Positions 54,801-64,000 of a stretch of 64,000 nt of DNA are shown here, piece after piece. Source of the stretch: Bostrychus sinensis (Eukaryota > Chordata > Actinopteri > Gobiiformes > Eleotridae); contig CM036246.1 of the NCBI GenBank assembly GCA_020698575.1, forward strand, positions 1,228,501 through 1,292,500, given 5' to 3'. The notes under the pieces were generated by a model, which was not told the DNA's origin, searched no databases, and saw nothing but the letters and a program-made list of their open reading frames with translations. The position numbers were made by a program, and so were the translations under genes. How positions within the stretch are numbered: the first letter of the stretch is position 1; each line of letters begins with the position of its first letter.

Positions 54801-57036
54801 GGCGTTCTTGCCAGCACATGCAAAATTCAAGGCAGAGAAAAGGCAAATTAAATAGTTAAGCAGTCGCTGTTTGATTTATCACTACTACGGGAGCCAGAAG
54901 TGCTGTAAATTACCACGCTGGAGAACCAGGTGCAAAAGTTTTGCGGAGGAAAGAGTGCGGCGTTTAGTGCACAGATGGGCTGATGAAAATATTTTTTAAT
55001 TGTTTTATTTATTTGATCACCATCAACACTGAATTTAGCCTACTTGATATGTTTTAAATGTGTCTGAAGGGTTACTGGCTCTGACAGACAGTAAATAGGA
55101 CTTTCTTCTTCTTTAGTTCCCCTCTTTGTCTCACACAGAGGGGAACTAAAGTCACGTGACTCTGGTCAGTGCCAGAATCGCATGAGACAAAGATTTAATA
55201 AGGAATACGCAAAGTTAATAGAAGAAAGTGAAATGCAATGAAATGATTATCACTCAAAAACATAATCAGTCCACTCCAGTCAGCATAGTTCCTGTTATTA
55301 GGCTGTATTCTCATATTGACTTCTGTGTTGCAGTATTATGAAGAAAGATGTGGTTGGAGCTGGCTGAGCAGCATTGTGTCTTTCGCTCATGTAAAATTTT
55401 CATTTCCATATCAGATTTGCAGTAGCAATTACTTGCGCATTTTCTCTTAGTATATCACATGCAACATGCCCACAAATGGCAAATGCATAGGGTTAGTTTT
55501 TCTAATCTGCACTCACGATTTAGCACCTGTCTTAGTGGCCCTACTGTCCCGTGCAACCCTCACAGCACTCCAGTAGTTCTGATGTTCTCTGGAAAAGAAC
55601 ACTTTTCCTTTGTTGTGATAAAATATGAGGTGCTAATGTTGAGCCATGTGCTCAACATTAGCACGGTTTAGCACCTGGTGCAGTGACAGTGCAGTGAAAT
55701 GGTCAATTGTTTCCATGTTTGTCTGCACAGTATGACGGACGGTGCACAGCAGGCTCTCCGCCGCATCATGGAGATCTACTCCAAAACCACACGCTTCGCT
55801 CTGGCATGTAATGCTTCAGACCGCATCATCGAGCCCATCCAGTCCCGCTGCGCTGTGTTGCGCTACTCCAAACTGACAGACGGGCAGATCCTGGCACGGC
55901 TCCAGGACGTGGTGCAGGAGGAGCGGGTCACGGTGACTGACGATGGGCTGGAGGCCATCATCTTCACCGCTCAGGGCGACATGAGACAGGTGGACATCCT
56001 TCAGTCTTGTTACTGTCTCCTCTGTCCTCTCGCCTGTCTCATATATTTTCATATTAGATGCCGTCCTCTGAGTCTGTTTGCTGTGCTCTCCTCTGGCCCA
56101 GGCTCTGAACAACCTCCAGTCCACCCACTCCGGCTTTGGCTTTATCAACAGTGAAAATGTCTTCAAAGTGTGTGATGAGCCCCACCCATTGCTGGTGAAA
56201 GGAATGCTGGGAAACTGTGTCCAGGGCCAGGTGGATGAGGCCTACCGCATCATGGAGCAGCTGTGGAGGCTGGGCTACTCTCCGGAGGACATCATTGGAA
56301 ACGTTTTCAGAGTCTGCAAGACGTACAGCATGCCCGAGTACCTCAAGCTGGAGTTTATTAAGGTACACAAACACACACCCAGTGCAGAGAGCGCCTCCTG
56401 AAGCCTGAGCAGAGCTGTGTCAGTCTGCTGAAAAACTACTATTACTTCTACTAAAATTGGCAACTATGTAGTGAAAACCAAAAGCCAACTCTAACAGGCT
56501 CCACACATGCTGTGAACACAGCAGCGTAAGGAAATCAGAATACTTGGATGAAATTTTTTTTATTTTTACAAATACGAAATATTTAGGGCAGGGCTTCTGA
56601 AACTTTATATCCAAAGGTCCAATTTTCAAATCTCATCAGTGTCTATGGTTCAGAACAATTAGTTATTGCAAAACGTGTCTTTAATAACGGCTTATCAGGG
56701 TTTGTACAATCATGGGATTTGAAAATGCAATTTCCAGGCCCTGGAAAAGTTTTGAAATTTTATATTTTGGTGATAAGTTTTGGAAAAGGGTTAGGGTTAG
56801 TCACATTCAGCCGCTACTAGTTAACCCTGCGCCGGCTAGAATACAGTAAAAGTGGTCAGTAGAAGCACAGTCTTGGCCACGTTCTCACTGCAGGAAAAAG
56901 TGACCAATTTCTATTTATTGTCAGAATATTTGAATTAAATCTTTTTTTTTTTTGCTGGTCTTGCTCTTTTGGGTAATGCTTTAAAACAGCATAGATGACT
57001 AGTTTTTATCTAATTTGGCATAATTATCTTTAAAAT

Positions 57037-57092
<56 letters not shown>

Positions 57093-59019
57093 ACAGGTTT
57101 TTGCAACAATATGATATGTATCGATCAGAAGTGTTTCGATACAATTAAAGAAGGATATTGGCTAATTTGGAACGATACGATTCCACACCGTATCAATAAT
57201 TGACACAGCAACTTTTTGCCAAAAATCATAAAAGTTTACTCTCAAATGTAGCAGCGCGGCCGGGGTTGATTATGTCCAGCAGACAGAGTGAAAAAAAAGT
57301 TGAATAGAACATTTTGTTTCATTAAAAACAAAATTTATCTTTTTCTAGATAGTTCCGATATTATCGATCGATACGTCCTGTGTATTGATATTCACTTCCT
57401 AGAAAATGATACGATTCGATACAAGGTCACGTGTATCAATGTAGTTGTATCATAGGGAAAAAAAATCTATACAGTTACTGTATCATTACACCCCTATGTT
57501 AATTTAGCTTATTGAGTGGGGCAAAAAAGTATTTAGTCAGCCACCAATTGTGCAAGTTCTCCCACTTAAAAAGATGAGAGAGGCCTGTAATTTTCATCAT
57601 AGGTATACCTCAACTATGAGACACAATATGAGAAAAAAAATTCCAGAAAATCACAGTCTGATTTTTAAAGAATTTATTTGCAAATTATGGTGGAAAATAA
57701 GTATTTGGTCAATAACAAAAGTTCATCTCAATACTTTGTTATATACCCTTTGTTGGCAATGACAGAGGTCAAACGTTTTCTGTAAGTCTTCACAAGGTTT
57801 TCACAAACTGTTGCTGGTATTTTGGCCCATTCCTCCATGCAGATCTCCTCTAGAGCAGTGATGTTTTGGGGCTATCGCTGGGCAACACGGACTTTCAACT
57901 CCCTCCAAGGATTTTCTATGGGGTTGAGATCTGGTGACTGGCTAGGCCACTCCAGGACCTTGAAATGCTTCTTACGAAGCCACTCCTTCAGTTACCCGGG
58001 CAGTGTGTTTGGGATCATTGTCATGCTGAAAGACCCAGCCACGTTTCATCTTCAATGCCCTCGCTGATGGAAGGAGGTTTTCACTCAAAATCTGACGATA
58101 CATGGCCCCATTCATTCTTTCCTTTACACGGATCAGTCGTCCTGGTCCCTTTGCTGAAAAACAGCCCCAAAGCATGATGTTCCCACCCCCATGCTTTACA
58201 GTAGGTATGGTGTTCTTTGGATGCAACTCAGCATTCTTTCTCCTCCAAACACGACGAGTAGAGTTTTTACCAAAAAGTTCTATTTTGGTTTCATCTGACC
58301 ATATGACATTCTCCCAATCCTCTTCTGGATCATCCAAATGCTCTATTTCGATTTCTTCACACCAAGCTGCTTACCTATTGCAGATTCAGTCTTCCCAGCC
58401 TGGTGCAGGTCTACAATTTTGTTTCTGGTGTCCTTTGACAGCTCTTTGGTCTTGGCCATAGTGGAGTTTGGAGTGGGACTGTTTGAGGTTGTGGACAGGT
58501 GTCTTTTATATAGATAACGTGTTCAAACAGGTGCCATTAATACAGGTAACGAGTGGAGGACAGAGGAGCCTCTTACAGAAGAAGTTCCAGGTCTGTGAGA
58601 GACAGAAATCTTGCTTGTTTGTAGATGACCAAATACTTATTTTCCACCATAATTTGCAAATAAATTCTTTAAAAACCAGGGTTAGGTTAAAATTTCTGGA
58701 TTTTTTTTTCTCATTTTGTCTCCCATAGTTAAGGTATACCTCTCTGTATTCCTAATACTAATGGTAAGACTCATATTTTCCTCCAGTGTAAAAATAGTTG
58801 ACTGTGCAGTTTCATGTGTTGGAGTTGAGTTGTGAAGTATACAGGGCCAATAGTTTACTATAACATGAATTTAAGCTCCTCTCTGAAGTGCATGCTCTGT
58901 GTTTGCAGGAGATTGGCTACACTCACATGCGCGTGGCAGAGGGTGTCAACTCTCTACTGCAGATGGCTGGGCTCGTGGCCAGGCTGTGTAGCAAAACAGC
59001 GCCCCCTGCTGCATCCTGA
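51852..59019 (+). CDS. rfc2: Replication factor C subunit 2 (clamp loader, RFC40)
   Basis: Six coding exons in consistent phase: 51852-52092, 53095-53200, 53353-53454, 55731-55989, 56102-56362, 58909-59019 (TGA); 359 residues versus 354 in human. It is an AAA+ ATPase subunit of the RFC complex that opens and loads the PCNA clamp onto primed DNA, and also of alternative loaders. Visible motifs: YELPWVEKYRP near residue 40, Walker A GPPGTGKT at 81-88 (split by intron 1), Walker B IIILDEAD at 142-149, sensor 1 LACNASD, arginine-finger SRC at 188-190, and the C-terminal collar with SGFGFINSENVFKVCDEPHP and EFIKEIGYTHMRVAEGVNSL. Residues 1-30 are poorly conserved. All motif residues are intact. 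Introns carry hAT, other DNA elements and the hairpins listed. Confidence 0.97.
52136..52160. repeat. (AAC)n microsatellite in rfc2 intron 1
   Basis: About eight AAC units directly after the donor region. Confidence 0.95.
52281..52340. repeat. 60-bp near-perfect palindrome in rfc2 intron 1
   Basis: The sequence AAAGTACTGTCTGTGAGTAT reappears inverted, centred on CATATG; the only imperfection is an extra CA in the left arm. The arms are about 29 bases with essentially no loop, so this is a potential cruciform. Confidence 0.95.
52542..52838 (-). pseudogene. LINE RT-tail fragment (L2/Rex-like) in rfc2 intron 1
   Basis: This minus-strand frame has LSFRKHVQNIVKTIHFNLVN and HSDIVTYVTSWSYASSSV, the region between thumb and C-terminus of L2/Rex-type RTs. 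It is a short fragment, antisense to rfc2, of the same family type as 1143-1640. Confidence 0.75.
53243..53284. repeat. Perfect 17-bp stem hairpin in rfc2 intron 2
   Basis: Arms TTATAAGGAGTGTACAC (53243-53259) and its exact complement (53268-53284) surround an 8-base loop. It starts 43 bases after the exon ending at 53200. Confidence 0.95.
53608..54495 (+). mobile_element. hAT-type DNA transposon, 8-bp TSD, in rfc2 intron 3
   Basis: Ends TAGGGCTGGGCAATA and (reverse complement of right end) TAGAGCTCGGCGATT match at most positions. An exact 8-bp duplication CTGTGAGC is at 53600-53607 and 54496-54503. At 53783 a plus-strand frame opens MAASREELVPKKGTVSSVVW and NWFGFSASDGAQ, then a HCK-like position, resembling the start of a BED-finger hAT transposase, but it ends after about 53 codons. 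The copy is a deletion derivative. Confidence 0.88.
54645..55541. mobile_element. DNA transposon related to the element nested in L1
   Basis: It begins GGGCCAGATTTATCAA and shares order and sequence with 14159-15398, for example AATGAAAAAGACC, CAAGGCGTTCTTGCCA, TCGCTGTTTGATTTATCAC and TATCAGATTTGC. It ends CTTAGTGGCCC, lacking six bases present in the other copy. TTT precedes it but TAC follows, so the 3-bp TSD seen in the other copy is not conserved here. It is in rfc2 intron 3, 150 bases after the hAT element. Confidence 0.75.
55630..55664. repeat. Perfect 15-bp stem hairpin in rfc2 intron 3
   Basis: Arms GTGCTAATGTTGAGC (55630-55644) and its exact complement (55650-55664) enclose a 5-base loop, CATGT. 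It ends 66 bases before the exon starting at 55731. Confidence 0.95.
56400..57054. other. rfc2 intron 5, first part, no gene recognised
   Basis: A/T-rich intron sequence without recognisable exon or transposon ends. Confidence 0.4.
57055..57084. repeat. (TG)n microsatellite
   Basis: Fifteen TG units in rfc2 intron 5 with TATA-rich flanks. Confidence 0.95.
57090..57500. mobile_element. Decayed DNA transposon fragment
   Basis: The right end ATCATTACACCCCTA and repeated TATCGATC/GATACGA words (57118-57190, 57360-57420) are characteristic of a fish DNA transposon beginning TAGGGGTGTAA. The left terminus is not clear, and no coding sequence was found. Confidence 0.45.
57514..58740 (-). mobile_element. 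Tc1-type element with internal deletion
   Basis: The left TIR begins GAGTGGGGCAAAAAAGTATT, and CAAATACTTATTTTCCACC with TTTGCAAATAAATTCTTTAA is repeated inverted at the right, where the outer 90 bases of the TIR are missing. Minus-strand transposase parts: an HTH start at 58459 (MAKTKELSKDTRNKIVDLHQ) ending at a stop after 38 codons, then a DDE part at 58337-57972 with VIWSDETKIELF and QHDNDPKHTA, and in another frame PDLNPIENPW near 57900. Part of the HTH-to-DDE linker is deleted, so it is inactive. Confidence 0.85.
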
Positions 59020-59079
59020 GAAGACTTCAGGTGGAGTCACGGCCTAACAACATGACTGTATTCATTTTTCTAGTGTTTA

Positions 59080-59085
59080 AATAAA
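59080..59085 (+). terminator. rfc2 polyadenylation signal
   Basis: AATAAA lies 60 bases after the stop, followed by a T-rich region. Confidence 0.75.
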
Positions 59086-59099
59086 GGCATGATTGTTCA

Positions 59100-60700
59100 G
59101 TACTGATGCTGTATTGTTCTGGGGGACAGGCACATTAGGTGCTTTTCCACTAAGGCGGGGCGGTTTGAGGGTGTTTCCACTTCCCAAGTATTGGAAGGTG
59201 TTCCCAAAAAACTTTCTAAACCGTTATTTTGGCAACATTCCATGAGGAGAGCCAGCACAGTTAAGCATCTAGAACAGTTAAAGGTGGGCACTGCTGTGTT
59301 AATTGGATGAGAGAGAATCCTCATTCAGGCAAAAACAAGTTAAAGTACAGAAAACTAAGGAAAATGAAACACATCTTGTCCTTGTGATAAGCAGCCATAT
59401 TCCGAGAGAACGAGCTAAATGTTGTGCCGACTTTTTCAAAATACAAAGCTAGTATACGTTAGCAACAGCTGTGTCTGGTTTAGTGAAGTCCGGCTCTTGC
59501 TTTGAGAATCATCCATCCATCTCCTACCACTTATCCGGGACCAGGTCGCGATATTTATAAATATAAAATAAATCTCAAGCTCTGAGGACCAGAACAGTTA
59601 AGTTATAGTTCAGACTGGACAAAACACTAGTTAAACTTATGTTGGTCAAGTGTTAAAATGTGTTAAACTGGTGCAGAGCAGTGAGTTTAATACAGAGAAA
59701 ACTGGCGATAAAACCTGAAGTCTCCTGTTTATTGAACCCAATACCCAATAGAGCTTTAACACCAGCCTCACACAAACACATGCCAGGATCACAAAAACAC
59801 AAACCCCGGCAGTTGGCTTCAAATATATATAAATATATTTTTTTTCATCTTTTATTAACAAAATTTGTTGCGATTGTGTGATGTGTTTATGTAAAAGATG
59901 CTGGTCTCCTGCAATGGAAACACCAGCTGGTTTTGGGGCAACCTGTTCCAAGGCTGTCCTGTACCGTTCCCCCTAGTGGAAAAGCGCCTATACAGGGCTC
60001 ATGTGTCCACGCTTAGGCCAGCCTCTCTCTTTATGGGTCCTGGTTCACAAACTCAATTTTCAGAGCAATGTGTCACACACCAGCTTAAGGTGCATGTATG
60101 TGATGTAATAAAGCACTGTATGGTCACATTTCACACCAAATGTGGCATGTCCAGCACACTTCTTAATACTTTACATGTGAAAATTGGGGGTTTAAAATGT
60201 TGCCTGTTATAACTAGCTTCAGACTGTAGGGAAAGAATGGATCCATCCTTTAGCAATAGTCAAGTTTTCCTGTTCACTGATCGGAGCTGGAGCAAGCTTC
60301 ACGACTTTTTATAGGCAACAATAAACCCAGAAAATAGAGGTGAAGTGCTGTTTCTCCTTGGGAAGTGGTGGCTAAGGAGTCTGCAGTAGGACAAAGATTG
60401 TGGAAAAAAAGGGTCTCTTGTGAAAACTTGAATTGTGGATGTGACCATAATTTTTAGGTTTATGATGACGTATCGGTGCTAAAAGGGAAGCAGAAGGTGA
60501 AACAACTTGGACAGAGGGACTACTGTCTAAAGATTAGTGTACCCAGTATCAATGAGACAGTCCAACTACAAAAGCCCAACTGTGAGGATTTTTCAATCAT
60601 TGTATGTACTTCATAGTAGTCATGTTCTTCGGTTAGCTGATTTGGAAATAAACTACTTTTTAATCAGTTTCTATCTTTATTCACATCAGTCATTTACACA
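59100..60700. other. Intergenic spacer, no gene recognised
   Basis: Contains GGTGCTTTTCCACTAAGGC near 59140 and its inverted counterpart CCTAGTGGAAAAGCGCCTA near 59970, which may be the two ends of a decayed DNA transposon of about 850 bp. No convincing exon on either strand. Confidence 0.4.
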
Positions 60701-60718
60701 AACAAACAGGCAATACAT

Positions 60719-60905
60719 CATCACTTCCTCTGGAACCTGGGACAGACAGGTGTGACATCACTTCCTCTGGAACCTGGGACAGACAGGTGTGACATCACTT
60801 CCTCTGGAACCTGGGACAGACAGGTGTGACATCACTTCCTCTGGAACCTGGGACAGACAGGTGTGACATCCAGGTGTGACATCACTTCCTCTGGAACCTG
60901 GGGCA
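60719..60905. repeat. Minisatellite, 37-bp unit, about 5 copies
   Basis: Near-identical copies of a unit containing CATCACTTCCTCTGGAACC and TGGGACAGACAGGTG; the fourth copy has a short internal duplication (TGACATCCAGG). Minus-strand frames here are artefacts. Confidence 0.95.
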
Positions 60906-61990
60906 GAGTTTTGGATATTAGGAATTGTGGAAACATTTGAAAAGTAAAACTCATAGATCCAGCAAAACAGTAAATAGTTCCAAGCATTTTTTCTTTTGTA
61001 ATGTGTTACCAAAAATTGTGTGTGTCAGTGGGCTACGTCCAGGACCCGCCTCTGTTACAGACTGTAGGAGGCTCTTTAGCCACACTTTACTAACGCCTGA
61101 GCACTGACACAGGCTCTTCTCATTCTAAAGTCGCGGCAGCTTAGCTGTTTACCACTGCTATTGTCATGCAAGCTGCAGAGTGATAGGGTGATTTAAATTT
61201 TGTTGATGTGAGCGATAAACAAATGTTAGTGCCTGTCACCAAAAGAATCCTTTTGAGATATTTACCTGGCTGCAGGCCCTTTCCTGGAAGAGGAAGAAAC
61301 AGAGGCAGTCAGAACCTGTGTACAGTACAGGGGCTACAGGGGATTTCCACTGCATGTATATCGCTGCACTGTGGGCTGCCATTGAATGACAGCACAGACC
61401 TTAGCCAACTGTATACGTATCCACTCCGCCACACCGGGCTGCGGAGCCCTGAGCAGCTTGGGATGTGCAGAAGTTACGAGTTTGTGCCATGAAAGCCATG
61501 AATAAACCACTCTTTATTCAGAAGGACAGGAAACATGAGATCAGTTTGAAGTTCACCTCAGTTTCACTTCACAGGGCTTTTTTCTCCAACGGGGAAGTGG
61601 GTGGGCACAAAAAAAAGCTATACGAGGGCAATAAATGTTTAATCGTGTCTTACATCGTTTCTGTAGTAAGTAAACAGCCTACCAAGAATGAGTATCTAAA
61701 AGATATGAAAAGCAATGATTAAATATAAATATTCTAATCAAAAATGTTCGTATGGAGTTATATTACTTTGAAATCTGAATAGTGTACATGGCCAGTTTCC
61801 TGTTTGGTGTGATCTGAGCTATGGAGGTTGATCTGAACGGTGTCAAACAAAACAGACCTGCTGCGTCTCCAGCACAGCCGGACCAGCACCGCAGAGCTGC
61901 GGAGGCTGTGGAAACGCTCACTACAACGGTTGCATATTTTATGCAGAGTTTGTGGCGCAGTGCAGCGGCGTGGAGTCGCATGCAATGGAA
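60906..61990. other. Spacer between rfc2 and ddx27, no gene recognised
   Basis: Ordinary sequence without exon signal that I can support. A plus-strand ATG at 61821 opens 59 codons that end at a good donor (GAG/GTAAGC at 61997), overlapping the ddx27 terminal exon in antisense; I could not recognise its product. Confidence 0.35.
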
Positions 61991-61991
61991 A

Positions 61992-63934
61992 TTAGAGGTA
62001 AGCAGGTTTGGGCAAACTGTACCTGGATCCAGCTGCTCTTTTCCGGCCCAAACCCAGGCGCTTCCTGTCAGAGAAGGATGGCCTGAAACACACATATGAG
62101 GTTAGGATCTAATGAGACGCTCTGGAGAACTCTGAACCAGCAGAAGCACTGACCCGGCACGGTACTGTTTCAATGCACGACTGCTCGTGTTTGTTAGCTC
62201 TTTATCAAACACAGACTTCTTTATGCCTTTTCCTGCTTTCTGATTGGATCCTGGAACGAGACAGAGCCACCATGGTAACCACGCTTACAATGGTGAATAA
62301 GGCCAACGAAGTGCTACACAGGTGTGGCCTTACAAGAGGCTGGTCCTCACACAGACTAACCTGTAGGGGGCGCAGGCTCCATCATGGCACGAGCTCGTTT
62401 GGGACGGTGCTCACGCTTCGCCGCTCGTTCTGCAAACATCTGGGCCTTAAGAATCTCAAACTGAGCACGTTCCTCGGCCTGCGCACAGAGCTCAGTGGTG
62501 TCAGAAGAATAATGCAAAACATCAGAGACATTGCAACCCCCCCTCACTGTTCAGTCACATGACCTGCTTAAGCCCCGCCTTTGACTCACAGTGATGTCTT
62601 TCTTCTTCTTGGAATCTTTCATGAACTGGTTTCTCTTCTTTTTTCCTCTAAGAGCCAGGTCAAAATCCTGCAGCGCCTTTGACACTAAACAAAAATATAT
62701 TTTATTAACAGCTCTTTAACGTTTCCTTCAGCAGATCCTGCCAGGCTGCCTCTGACCTCAGCTCATACTACAGTACAGGCCCAGTCCATGTGAAATCAAC
62801 AAGTCTCCCAGTAGACCATCTTAGATTCCATTCAAACTGGGTCTGATTCATTTCACCAATAACGTGTGCAAAATTTGGAGTTTATTTTTCAGTTTGTGAC
62901 AGTCACACTAACACAGTCATGCAGGCCAGATGGGTGTACTGTAAGCTGAGTTAACCTGTTGCACTCCTCTATATTTGTGCTAATGCCCCCCCCTGAGTGG
63001 ATTTCTGTTTTCAGTCTGTATAAAGAGGATTTCTTTGTTTCCTTTATACAAAAAGGAGACATACAATACCCAAAACAATGTTTACAATATTGGGTGTTTG
63101 AATAGGATTTCTATATTGGTGCATCCGTTTCCATTTTGTTCTTTGTGCACATTTCTGTGGTACTTGCAGACATGCAGGGCACACAATTTCTGTAAAAATA
63201 TTCTTGATAAAATGAAATGATACAAGTCTGTTTAATTAAAATTCTGACTGATATGATTACATAAAATGCATTGTGTTGATATGTTCAACATATAGGCCAG
63301 AGCAGGCCTTTTTAATTGAAAAGGTTTAATGTTCATAACTGTTACTGCTGTTTCTGAGTACAAATACAGTTTATATGCAAATCATTACATTCTGTCAGGA
63401 CAGGATGGGAACTGCTAAGACTAGTCATAAGCCAAGTAATTTCACATTATTATAAATACTAATGAAAATATGCTATGATATGAAGAAAACAGACCCTGTA
63501 GCAGCAGCAGTAATGTGGAGCATTTCAGTCATTCACTATTTGAGCAAATTGGATCTCGTAAACATTGCCTTAAAAGTGTTGAGTGTAGATTATAAAGGTG
63601 TGGCTTGTAAAGTAAGCAGAGTGTGGACTCACTGCGGCTCTGCTTTCGCTCCTGTTGGCTCTGGAACCAGACTCTCTGAGGCTCAGATGCTCCATCTTCC
63701 AGACGTTTGTGGGCCACCGACAGCTGAACAACACCACACACTGTTTAATGTCTAAAAAGAAGTAGCTCTTTGACTGTTTACAGAGCGGTAGCTCTTCTGC
63801 AGGGCAGTAGCTCAGTAATGTAGTTACCTTGGCCTCTGAAGCGGCCAGTTCACGTTCTTCTCGCTCCAGTTTAATCACAGCCTCCACATCCTTCTCCAGT
63901 TTGTGGATATGATCCCGAAACTTCAGAATGACCT
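61992..63934 (-). CDS. ddx27: DEAD-box RNA helicase DDX27, C-terminal exons only
   Basis: Minus-strand exons join in phase: 63934-63828, 63723-63633, 62684-62590, 62478-62361, 62250-62154 and 62082-61992. They encode the basic, coiled C-terminal extension of DDX27, a nucleolar ATP-dependent RNA helicase of 60S ribosome biogenesis. Matches to human: VILKFRDHIHKLEKDVEAV, RVWFQSQQERKQS, SKALQDFDLALRGKKKRNQF, AEERAQFEILKAQMFAERAA, KSVFDKELTNTSSRALKQYR and AGPSFSDRKRLGLG. The helicase core lies right of the window. The last exon is uncertain: read through it ends GSRYSLPKPAYL at TAA (61992), but an AG/GTACAG donor at 62022 could splice to a further short exon. The usual SKSRYKRRK end was not found. 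Confidence 0.92.
62700..63620. other. ddx27 intron, no gene recognised
   Basis: A/T-rich intron between the ddx27 exons at 62684 and 63633, with no repeat or coding signal that I can assign. Confidence 0.5.
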
Positions 63935-64000
63935 CTAGAAGATTGGGACACCCACATCAGCACTGATTTTCCACATGAATCATATGTAGGTAGAAATTCT

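Overview
The window is vertebrate nuclear DNA, almost certainly from a teleost (probably percomorph) fish. Five host genes are split into short exons with consensus GT/AG junctions, and their predicted products align closely with the human proteins as I recall them. The introns and spacers are packed with repeats typical of fish: Tc1-type, hAT-type and other DNA transposons, L1-like, I-like and L2/Rex-like LINEs, tRNA-derived SINEs, a Gypsy fragment and many satellites. I see no bacterial-type operon, CRISPR array, rRNA or free-standing tRNA gene.

Layout. 1-4.6 kb: an edge-truncated Tc1 element, decayed LINE pieces, and a 10-bp tandem array split by a SINE. 4.6-24.8 kb (+): ctns, the lysosomal cystine/H+ symporter cystinosin. 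Nine coding exons are visible and the signal-peptide exon is missing. Its introns hold a 3-kb triple minisatellite, a hAT element, an L1-like LINE with a DNA transposon nested inside it, a Tc1 copy with an open transposase frame, and a small element with a 9-bp target duplication. 25.4-28.9 kb: a Gypsy LTR and gag piece, with a 2.3-kb DNA element inside the LTR, joined to a hAT transposase remnant. 29.7-33.2 kb (+): ndufa11, a mitochondrial complex I subunit, complete. 34.4-38.8 kb (-): pde6d, the prenyl-binding protein delta, complete and convergent with ndufa11. 39-51.8 kb: a gene-free block with a SINE, a second Tc1 copy, two LINEs and diffuse repeats. 51.9-59.1 kb (+): rfc2, a clamp-loader AAA+ subunit, complete; its introns hold a hAT element, a second copy of the element nested in the L1, a Tc1 deletion derivative and three strong hairpins. 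62.0-63.9 kb (-): the 3' end of ddx27, a nucleolar DEAD-box helicase; the helicase core lies beyond the right edge.

The genes do not form one pathway: lysosomal cystine export, respiration, trafficking of prenylated proteins, DNA replication and ribosome biogenesis. As I recall, the human orthologues lie on five different chromosomes, so the order is fish-specific.

I found no convincing new biochemical system. The most interesting signals are in the mobile DNA. Two small elements share a TIR, a subterminal stem-loop and exact 9-bp target duplications. Two Tc1 copies carry complementary defects: one keeps an open frame but has lost its first catalytic Asp, the other keeps the Asp but is frameshifted. 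A DNA transposon sits in a LINE reading frame and its 3-bp duplication can be read directly. The ctns minisatellite has three independently varying unit markers.
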